Assembly: GCA_046765795.1 (NCBI GenBank)
Contig: JBKPRH010000131.1
Coordinates: 1-13,123 of the forward strand
DNA length: 13,123 bases
From: Gp6-AA40 sp046765795
Lineage (GTDB): Bacteria > Acidobacteriota > Vicinamibacteria > Vicinamibacterales > UBA2999
Direction of reading: 5' to 3'
The notes under the pieces were generated by a model that was not told where the DNA came from, searched no databases, and saw nothing but the letters and a program-made list of their open reading frames with translations. The translations under genes and the position numbers were made by a program. This document shows, piece after piece, positions 7,360 to 12,104 of the stretch (positions are counted from its first letter, which is position 1; every line of letters begins with the position of its first letter).

Positions 7360-7374
7360 GCGCTCCATTAAAAT
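7347..7374 (+). promoter_or_regulatory. Candidate promoter for the small helical protein; leaderless arrangement
   Basis: TAGTCA (7347-7352, four of six) is separated by 16 bases from TAAAAT (7369-7374, five of six). Only seven bases separate the -10 box from ATG 7382, so the transcript would begin at or next to the start codon. The opposing TTGACA at 7354-7359 falls within its spacer, so the two divergent promoters would overlap and could compete. Confidence 0.4.
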
Positions 7375-7381
7375 AGAAGCC

Positions 7382-7687
7382 ATGGGCATCGAGCACACGA
7401 AGGCCCAGCACCAGAGCCTTCTCAAGGAATTGCAGGAGGAGCGCGCCGCCGCGCTGGCTCGCATCAGCCGTCGTCTCGAAGGACTGCTCGAGCAGTTGCA
7501 CACCACCCGCGAGCAGCTTGCGCACGGTCGGAACGAAGACCGTGCTCGCGACCTCGCCGCCTATCGCGAGTTACACAAAGAGGCAGTGAAATACCGCTGG
7601 TATCTCGAAGTGCAGCGCGAAGCGATCGGCCTGCGCCAGCATCGGCAACTCGACGAGTTCTACCGGATCCCGCCCGAACTCTCCTGA
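7382..7687 (+). CDS. Small helical (coiled-coil) protein of unknown function
   Basis: The 101-residue protein is almost wholly helical and highly charged: HQSLLKELQEERAAALARIS (10-29) runs into RRLEGLLEQLHTTREQLAHG (30-49), then a second helical part YRELHKEAVKYRWYLEVQRE (61-80) and a short tail FYRIPPELS. It has no signal peptide or membrane segment and is probably cytoplasmic. I do not recognise a family. The frame is open back to 7322, but the ATG at 7382 is preferred: a good -10 box ends seven bases before it and the preceding residues overlap that promoter. It lacks a well-spaced Shine-Dalgarno, consistent with leaderless translation. GC at third codon positions is high, as expected for a real gene here. 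The next ATG (7689) follows its stop by one base. Confidence 0.7.
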   Translation: MGIEHTKAQHQSLLKELQEERAAALARISRRLEGLLEQLHTTREQLAHGRNEDRARDLAAYRELHKEAVKYRWYLEVQREAIGLRQHRQLDEFYRIPPELS

Positions 7688-7688
7688 C

Positions 7689-8100
7689 ATGCCGCCTGCG
7701 TTGACGACGACCGAACGAGCCGAGCGGGGGTTGTCGGATCTCGTTGCGGCTGCGCGTCAGGCGTCCGCCAACTGAACACCGAGACCGCAGTCGAGGGAAG
7801 CGTCGCCAACGCGAACGCCGGCACGCGCGCAACGCGCGCACTCGAGACGCTCGCGCAGCACGTGCCAATGCTCGTGCACGGGGGCGCGCTCGGTCCCGCG
7901 TCAACGGCACCGGTCCAGGCGCCTCGTCTCGAGAGACTCTGACGCCTCATCGAGCGCGTGGAGCCCGCATTCTGGTCTGAGCATCTGGCGTGCGTTCGTG
8001 CCGGCGATATCGAGATCGGTCACACCTCGCCGCTGCACCGCGAACCGACGCGACCGCCGCGAATCTGTCGCGTGCCGCATCGGTTGTCGGGTCGAGACCG
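7689..8100 (+). pseudogene. Frame-broken coding remnant or cluster of tiny reading frames
   Basis: An ATG at 7689, one base after the preceding stop, opens a 28-codon frame (MPPALTTTERAERGLSDLVA, then AARQASAN) that ends at 7775. The coding look (high third-position GC, plausible protein) then moves to another frame: TETAVEGSVANANAG ... LETLAQHVPMLVHGGALG ... PRLERL, stop at 7946-7948. The same frame continues past that stop as RLIERVEPAFWSEHLACVRA, then GDIEIGHTSPLHREPT, to about 8065. A third frame then takes over and leads into 8101-8340. One gene of about 200 codons broken by two frameshifts and a stop would explain this, as would sequencing errors or several very short genes. I recognise no family, and antisense frames look less protein-like. 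Confidence 0.4.
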
Positions 8101-8340
8101 ATGGTCGAGAACATCTCAACGCTCATGGAGCCACCCGTGAGCGATCGATCGGAGGTCGAGTGGATCTTGTCGGTGATAGATGGCGCGCGTGATGAGCGGC
8201 GTTACCTTGATGGTCACCTGCACGATGTGCTCGATCCCGTGTACGACCTATTAGCGGAAATGGGTGCACGGGTGCGGCGTCCGCTCACCGTCATCCTTGA
8301 GGGCGACGGCGCGGCGACGAGAATGTCGAATGAGGCCTGA
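8101..8340 (+). CDS. Small hypothetical protein, possibly the intact 3' end of a broken gene
   Basis: From ATG 8101 the frame gives 79 residues: an N-terminal part VENISTLMEPPVSDRSEVEW, a helical middle (ILSVIDGARDERRYLDGHLH, then DVLDPVYDLLAEMGAR) and a tail VRRPLTVILEGDGAATRMSN. GTG 8137 is an alternative start with GGAG six bases upstream and would give 67 residues (SDRSEVEWILSV...); GTG 7990 is a longer one. No signal peptide, membrane segment or known motif is seen. Its last 11 bases overlap the next gene (ATG 8330), implying translational coupling. Whether it is independent or the end of the frame-broken gene upstream is unresolved. Confidence 0.45.
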   Translation: MVENISTLMEPPVSDRSEVEWILSVIDGARDERRYLDGHLHDVLDPVYDLLAEMGARVRRPLTVILEGDGAATRMSNEA

Positions 8341-8575
8341 ATTCGAGACATTTCTCGCCCGGCTGTATACCGATGCGCCGCTGCGCACGCGGTTTCTGGC
8401 CGCGCCTCGCGAAGAGGCGGAACGGCAGGGGCTGACGGTCGAGGAATGCGCCGCGCTGGAGCGGATCGATCGGGTTGGTCTTGAACTATCCGCGCGGAGC
8501 TTCGCGCACAAGCGGGCGCTCAAAGCGAGCGGCCGTCGTGCGCGATCGTGGTGGAACGTCCTGTTTAGATACTGA
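8330..8575 (+). CDS. Small helical protein resembling leader-like/LigA-like domains
   Basis: The 81-residue protein begins MRPEFETFLARLYTDAPLRT, continues RFLAAPREEAERQGLTVEEC (21-40) and AALERIDRVGLELSARSFAH (41-60), and ends in a basic, aromatic tail RRARSWWNVLFRY. The pattern of a short helix, (L/F)xxLYTD, RxxFLxxPxxEAxxxGLT and an LERIDRxGLELxARSF helix recalls small all-helical domains annotated as LigA-like or Os1348/NHLP-type leader domains. I make this comparison from memory and cannot verify it. No GG-type leader cleavage site or Cys/Thr/Ser-rich core follows, so a RiPP precursor role is not supported by the sequence itself. The start overlaps the stop of 8101-8340 by 11 bases and lacks a strong Shine-Dalgarno, so coupling is likely. 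Its last 11 bases overlap the end of the convergent gene 8565-9041. Confidence 0.65.
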   Translation: MRPEFETFLARLYTDAPLRTRFLAAPREEAERQGLTVEECAALERIDRVGLELSARSFAHKRALKASGRRARSWWNVLFRY

Positions 8576-9041
8576 TCGAATCCGGGGTCGAGGCTGGCCG
8601 CGAGGCCGGTTTCGCCGGTCTGGCCGGTCTGGCTGGTTTTGCCGGCTTGATTTCGACATCTCCGGCGGAGACTTTCGTCAACGTTTCCTTGAACAGTCGG
8701 CCTGCCCCGCCCATCGTCCACTGGCCGGTCAGACGCCCTTCTGTCGCCAGGGAATACACCACAATTGCCGGAGCCCCTCCGAAATAACTGACGGCCAACA
8801 CACCGTCCTGCTGGATGCCGACGCCCATGACCTGCTCGTCGTTCTCCTGTGTCCAGCGCACCAGATATGTGTCCTGTCGTTTGACGATTTCCACGACGGC
8901 GGTATACGCGGACCCATCGGGATTGGTGCCTTCGCACGCGTAAACACCACTCAAATCGGAGCCGGGAGAGGGTTCGGCAATGGCCGATGCGGAGCCGAGC
9001 AGCACGAGTCCCAGGCAACTCGACAGGATCAATCTGGCCAT
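8565..9041 (-). CDS. Small secreted protein with a Lys/Arg-Pro-Ala repeat tail
   Basis: The 158-residue protein has a signal peptide (MARLILSSCLGLVLLGSASA, cleavage around 20-22) and a beta-rich domain of about 95 residues. The domain includes GVYACEGTNPDGSAYTAVVE (32-51), TYLVRWTQENDEQVMGVGIQ (58-77) and VLAVSYFGGAPAIVVYSLAT (81-100), then GRLTGQWTMGGAGRLFKETL. It resembles small periplasmic or secreted barrels with the pattern GxYxxEGxNPDGSxYxGxV sometimes labelled fibronectin-binding-like; the molecular role is unknown. Residues 132-152 are low complexity, KPAKPARPARPAKPASRPAS, encoded by imperfect 9-bp repeats, and could interact with peptidoglycan or anionic polymers (inference). ATG 9041 is chosen because it starts the signal peptide and has GAGGAA about four bases upstream; the frame's extension to 9296 looks non-coding. 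A 239-bp leader region with inverted repeats lies upstream. Confidence 0.75.
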   Translation of the reverse strand: MARLILSSCLGLVLLGSASAIAEPSPGSDLSGVYACEGTNPDGSAYTAVVEIVKRQDTYLVRWTQENDEQVMGVGIQQDGVLAVSYFGGAPAIVVYSLATEGRLTGQWTMGGAGRLFKETLTKVSAGDVEIKPAKPARPARPAKPASRPASTPDSISI

Positions 9042-9063
9042 CACGTTCCTCACTTTTGGTCTC

Positions 9064-9160
9064 TCCGACCCGACGCGATTATTAACGGAATCCCAGAACT
9101 GCGCCCGACTTGAGCAAGACGCGGGCCACTTCCAATTCCGTTGTTCGGGTCGGACAACGG
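9064..9160 (-). promoter_or_regulatory. Nested inverted repeats upstream of the small secreted protein, with mutually exclusive pairings
   Basis: TCCGACCCGA (9064-9073) is an exact inverted match to 9145-9154, and AACGGAAT (9084-9091) to ATTCCGTT (9135-9142); these two stems nest. A third dyad, CCGTTGT (9138-9144) with ACAACGG (9154-9160) around nine bases, uses parts of both, so the folds exclude each other. If transcription begins upstream of 9160, the leader could switch between them; its last arm ends about 14 bases before the GAGGAA ribosome site. A TTAATAAT stretch at 9078-9085 could instead be a -10 box, in which case only part of this would be transcribed. Confidence 0.35.
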
Positions 9161-9212
9161 TGGATACGGCGCGGCCCGTGAATCGTCTCTGGCTGGGTGC
9201 GCCCCATGATAA

Positions 9213-9255
9213 ACGGGTTTCGCCTCGAGGCAATTCCTGTTTTTCCTGAACCCGT
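9213..9255 (-). terminator. Possible terminator of the exonuclease gene
   Basis: ACGGGTT (9213-9219) pairs with AACCCGT (9249-9255). Read on the - strand, the stem starts 25 bases after the stop at 9281 and is followed by TTTATCAT. The 29-base loop contains the perfect palindrome GCCTCGAGGC (9222-9231). The long loop and short T-run make the call tentative. Confidence 0.3.
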
Positions 9256-9280
9256 ATTGGATCAACATTCGTCGACGGCA

Positions 9281-10159
9281 TCAGTCCTCTCGCCACTGCG
9301 GAACTCGTTCGAGAAAGTCCTGATTACCAAGCTCTCGACAGAGGTCCGTCAACTCCGTACGTCGCGCCCCTCGCCAGCGAAGATCGTCGAGCGTCTCCGC
9401 GAGTGGCGCATCAGTCCGCAGTGTCGCGAGCCGGCGATACAAGTACGCCTCGTCGCGATGATCACGCAGGCTTATCGCGAGCGTTGACGCGCCACGTACG
9501 ACGAGCCCCCAATCACGCTCGTGATCGGGAATCGCCTCCAGATGTCCGTAACGCGCGAGCACGGCGGCCGCCGACTTCGCGCCCCAGCGCGCGATGCCGG
9601 GGTAACCGTCCGAGCTGTCGCCGACGAGTGCGAGCCAATCAGGAATCGACGCGGGCGGCACACCGTACTTCTCAATCACCGCCATCTCGTCGATCAGCTT
9701 GCGGCGCATGCGATCGACGCAGACGATCCGCGAGTCACGGACGCACTGCGCCATGTCCTTGTCCGGTGTGCAGATGGCGATCTGCTCGACCTCCGCCTCA
9801 TCCGCCCAGCGTGCGGCCGCGGTGGCCAGCGCGTCATCGGCCTCGAACTCGACCATCGGCCACGTGACCAGGCCCAGTGCATGTGTGGCGCGCTCAGCGA
9901 TCTCGAACTGCGCGAGCAGATCTTCAGGCACGCCTTCGCTGCTCTTGTAGCCGGCAAACAGGTCGTTCCGGAACGACTCGATGACGTGATCGAAGGCGCA
10001 GGCGACGTGGGTTACTCTGTCCTCGCGGAGGAGCGACAGCATCGACCAGAGGATGCCGCGAGTGGCGCCGATCTCGACGCCGTTCGCGCCGGTCGCCTTG
10101 GGCGCGCCGAAATAGGCGCGGAATAGTTCGTAGGTGCCGTCAACCAGATGAATGCGCAC
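9281..10159 (-). CDS. Stand-alone 5'-3' exonuclease / flap endonuclease (Pol I N-terminal domain type)
   Basis: The 292-residue protein matches the 5'-nuclease domain of DNA polymerase I, T5 exonuclease and ExoIX-like proteins, which remove 5' flaps and RNA primers with two metal ions. Ordered motifs are LVDGTY (5-10, first Asp), CAFDHVIESFRNDLFAGYKS (54-73, with Arg64 and Tyr71-Lys72 of the usual R...YK signature), FEADDALAT (105-113), TPDKDMAQ (131-138) and LVGDSSDGYPGIARWGAKSA (178-197), a helix-hairpin-helix. All metal-binding Asp/Glu positions expected for the family appear present, so it should be active. No polymerase domain follows and the length is that of the lone nuclease. Start is GTG at 10159: the first strand (RIHLVDG) must be included and no other start is available upstream; no clear Shine-Dalgarno precedes it. 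It faces the lipoprotein gene head-to-head with only 15 bp between start codons. Confidence 0.93.
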   Translation of the reverse strand: MRIHLVDGTYELFRAYFGAPKATGANGVEIGATRGILWSMLSLLREDRVTHVACAFDHVIESFRNDLFAGYKSSEGVPEDLLAQFEIAERATHALGLVTWPMVEFEADDALATAAARWADEAEVEQIAICTPDKDMAQCVRDSRIVCVDRMRRKLIDEMAVIEKYGVPPASIPDWLALVGDSSDGYPGIARWGAKSAAAVLARYGHLEAIPDHERDWGLVVRGASTLAISLRDHRDEAYLYRRLATLRTDAPLAETLDDLRWRGARRTELTDLCRELGNQDFLERVPQWRED

Positions 10160-10174
10160 GGTTGTTCGGATCTT

Positions 10175-11599
10175 ATGAGGAAAGTGCTGGTCCTTTTCGC
10201 CGCATGCGTGACGCTGGCGGGATGTGGCGCTCGCCGGCCTGCGCCAACCCCGACGCCCACTGCCTCGTCATCCGCCGACGATGACGAGCGGCTCATTCGA
10301 CATGGCTGCTATCGCTGCCTCGAACAGGCTTTCACCGGCGCCGAGAAGCGCGGCGCGGGGACGCAGGCATTCGAAGCCGCTGCGCTGCTCGTCTTGCGCT
10401 CAAAAGAACTCGGACTCCCGACCGAGCCCTGGCTCGGACACGCGCGATCGCGCGCTGCCGCGGATCCATCGCTCACGCCGTACCTGACGATGGTCGAGGC
10501 GATTCCACCGCATGCGATGAGTGACGACCGCGACGTGTTGTTCGACGTGCGCAGCCGCAGTCAAGCGCGGTCATCACTGCAGGCATGGCGCGATTCGCTT
10601 CGCAGCGGGGCAACATCGAACGTCTTTCGTCTCTACCTGGACGTCGCACTGATTTGCGGGTTCGGTACGTTGAAGGAGACCGATCAAAGTTTCACCGGCC
10701 AGCTGGACGAGGACGTTCGCGCGCCGATCTATCAGTACCGTGTCGGCGCGTGCGACAGCGCACACGGTGAGCGTCTGCGAACGCTCCGCGCAGCCGATGC
10801 CACATACGTGGATGCCGATTTCGCGCTGGGCCGATATGCGCTCGAGGATGCGGTCAATCCCGATCAGGACGAAGCGGTGCGGCGACTGCGGTCAGCGTAT
10901 GCCGCGTTTCCGCAATCGCCAGCCATCGGCGTCACCCTCGGGAATGTCTATCGCCGTTGGGAGGAATGGTCCGACGCGCTCACCGCGTATGACGCCGTGC
11001 TCGCTCGATCGCCGATGCATCCGGAAGCGCTCGTGGGCCGGGTGATTTCGCTGTCGCACCTGATGCGTCCAGAGGAGGCCATACAGACGGCGACCGCGTT
11101 GATTGACGAAGGGCAGTGGCACCTCGGAGAGGCGCATTACTGGCGAGGATGGAATCATCTACGCCTCGCTCAGCACGATCTCGCGCGCCGCGACGCCGAC
11201 CGCGCCAAGACACTGATGTCGAATGCCGCCGTCTTCGTGTTATCCGGCGTCATCGAATGGCGCCTGCGTCGACTCGATTCCGCGGAGAAGGAATTCGAGT
11301 CGGCGATCGCCATCGATTTCGGTGAGTGCGAGGCGGCACTCGATCTCGGCATCGTTCGCGACGAGCAGCGGAAGCCTGTCGAGGCGCTCGCCGCGTTTCA
11401 GCAGGCGCGGCAGTGTTACGACCTGTCGATCGCGCTTCGGCGCGAAACGATCGCCAGGGTGCAGACTGGTCCCGGCACCGACATCGCCAAAGCCCGCGAC
11501 ACCGCACGCCACGAGCGCGAGCTTGCCGACTTGCAGAGTCGTCGCGACGAGGCGCTCCGCGCGATTGCTGTCCTCGACGGCAGCAAGAGCGTGCCCTGA
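10175..11599 (+). CDS. TPR-repeat lipoprotein
   Basis: The 474-residue protein begins with a lipoprotein signal, MRKVLVLFAACVTLAGCG, whose lipobox LAGC puts the modified Cys at residue 17. A Pro/Thr/Ser linker follows, then HGCYRCLEQA (43-52), a CxxC-containing helix start common in acidobacterial TPR lipoproteins. Helical repeats of tetratricopeptide type are visible at about 215-283 (ALGRYALEDA ... AYDAVLARSPMHPEA), 316-345 (GEAHYWRGWNHLRLAQHDLA), 350-381 (VLSGVIEWRLRRLDSAEKEF) and 384-415. The C-terminal 40 residues are charged coiled coil. It probably sits in an envelope membrane as a protein-protein scaffold; partners are unknown. ATG 10175 is chosen for the signal peptide; the in-frame ATG at 10148 would add nine residues and overlap the exonuclease gene. 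No clear Shine-Dalgarno precedes it. Confidence 0.88.
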   Translation: MRKVLVLFAACVTLAGCGARRPAPTPTPTASSSADDDERLIRHGCYRCLEQAFTGAEKRGAGTQAFEAAALLVLRSKELGLPTEPWLGHARSRAAADPSLTPYLTMVEAIPPHAMSDDRDVLFDVRSRSQARSSLQAWRDSLRSGATSNVFRLYLDVALICGFGTLKETDQSFTGQLDEDVRAPIYQYRVGACDSAHGERLRTLRAADATYVDADFALGRYALEDAVNPDQDEAVRRLRSAYAAFPQSPAIGVTLGNVYRRWEEWSDALTAYDAVLARSPMHPEALVGRVISLSHLMRPEEAIQTATALIDEGQWHLGEAHYWRGWNHLRLAQHDLARRDADRAKTLMSNAAVFVLSGVIEWRLRRLDSAEKEFESAIAIDFGECEAALDLGIVRDEQRKPVEALAAFQQARQCYDLSIALRRETIARVQTGPGTDIAKARDTARHERELADLQSRRDEALRAIAVLDGSKSVP

Positions 11600-11611
11600 G
11601 ATCCACAGAGC

Positions 11612-11652
11612 TCCGTTGCTCCGTGTTGATCCGTTCCCTCCGCCGCCTCCGT
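11612..11652. repeat. Degenerate 9-base TCCGT repeat
   Basis: TCCGT or TCCGC occurs at 11612, 11620, 11630, 11639 and 11648, a step of 8-10 bases, in the gap between the TPR lipoprotein stop and the BlaI operators. Nothing in the surrounding genes explains it. It may be a degenerate short tandem repeat, comparable in style to the heptamer array at 657-820 but unrelated in sequence. Confidence 0.45.
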
Positions 11653-11661
11653 GAACCTGTC

Positions 11662-11705
11662 TACGAAAGCCTTCGTATTGACATCTACGAAGGATGTCGT
11701 ACAAG
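11662..11705 (+). promoter_or_regulatory. BlaI-type promoter with two operator dyads
   Basis: TACGAA-AGCC-TTCGTA (11662-11677, perfect 6-bp arms) and TACGA-AGGATG-TCGTA (11686-11701, perfect 5-bp arms) are two 16-bp dyads whose starts are 24 bases apart. TTGACA (11678-11683) sits between them, and after 16 bases comes TACAAG (11700-11705, four of six). BlaI/MecI/CopY-family repressors bind short TAC(A/G)...(T/C)GTA dyads over their own promoters, so this is very probably the self-operator of the repressor that follows: operator 1 abuts the -35 box and operator 2 fills the spacer. Confidence 0.75.
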
Positions 11706-11714
11706 ATCGCGCCC

Positions 11715-12104
11715 GTGAGATCCCGCCGCAAACCGACTGACGCCGAGCTCGCCATCCTCCGAGTGCTGTGGACGCGTGGGCCAAGCACCGTGCGTGACGT
11801 CGCCGAGGCCATGGGCCGCGAAGGCGCGTACACCACCGTGCTCAAGCTGATGCAGATCATGACGGATAAGGGTCTGGTCAAACGCGACGACTCGACGCGC
11901 TCGCACGTCTACAAGGCCGCCTCGTCCGAAGACAAGATGCAAAAGCAATTGGTGACCGATCTGCTCGACAAAGTGTTTGCCGGATCCGCGGCCAAGCTCG
12001 TGCTGCAGGCACTCGATACGGGGAAGGCCTCACCCGAGGAACTCGCCGAGATTCGCAAGCTGCTGGACGCGCACCGTGGCAAAAGCAGTGGAGGACGCCG
12101 ATGA
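11715..12104 (+). CDS. BlaI/MecI/CopY-family transcriptional repressor
   Basis: From GTG 11715 the protein has 129 residues. PTDAELAILRVLWTRGPSTV (7-26) and RDVAEAMGREGAYTTVLKLM (27-46) form the winged-helix DNA-binding domain characteristic of BlaI. LVKRDDSTRSHVYKA (54-68) is the wing, and the C-terminal part (MQKQLVTDLLDKVFAGSAAK, LVLQALDTG, SPEELAEIRKLLDAHRG) is the dimerisation helices. The frame opens earlier at ATG 11694, but that codon lies inside operator 2 and upstream of the predicted transcription start (about 11711-11713), so a leaderless GTG start fits better and gives the usual short N-terminus. In characterised systems the M56 partner triggers repressor inactivation by cleavage. 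The gene overlaps the M56 gene by ATGA, a classic coupled pair. The regulated target besides itself is unknown; no beta-lactamase is in view. Confidence 0.92.
   Translation: MRSRRKPTDAELAILRVLWTRGPSTVRDVAEAMGREGAYTTVLKLMQIMTDKGLVKRDDSTRSHVYKAASSEDKMQKQLVTDLLDKVFAGSAAKLVLQALDTGKASPEELAEIRKLLDAHRGKSSGGRR

Noticed and set aside
7464..7950. Two antisense frames (7464-7910 and 7660-7950) over the frame-broken patch, considered as the real gene there
   Set aside because: Their translations are Arg/Ser/Ala-rich with no start context, one overlaps most of the coiled-coil gene, and the + strand pieces look more protein-like. Not fully excluded.
7689..8575. A toxin-antitoxin or bacteriocin cassette in the small-gene patch
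   Set aside because: No toxin fold, antitoxin DNA-binding motif, leader cleavage site or export gene can be seen; size and overlap alone are not enough.
11694..11714. ATG 11694 as the repressor start
   Set aside because: The codon lies within operator 2 and upstream of the predicted transcription start, with no usable Shine-Dalgarno; GTG 11715 fits better. Kept as an alternative.
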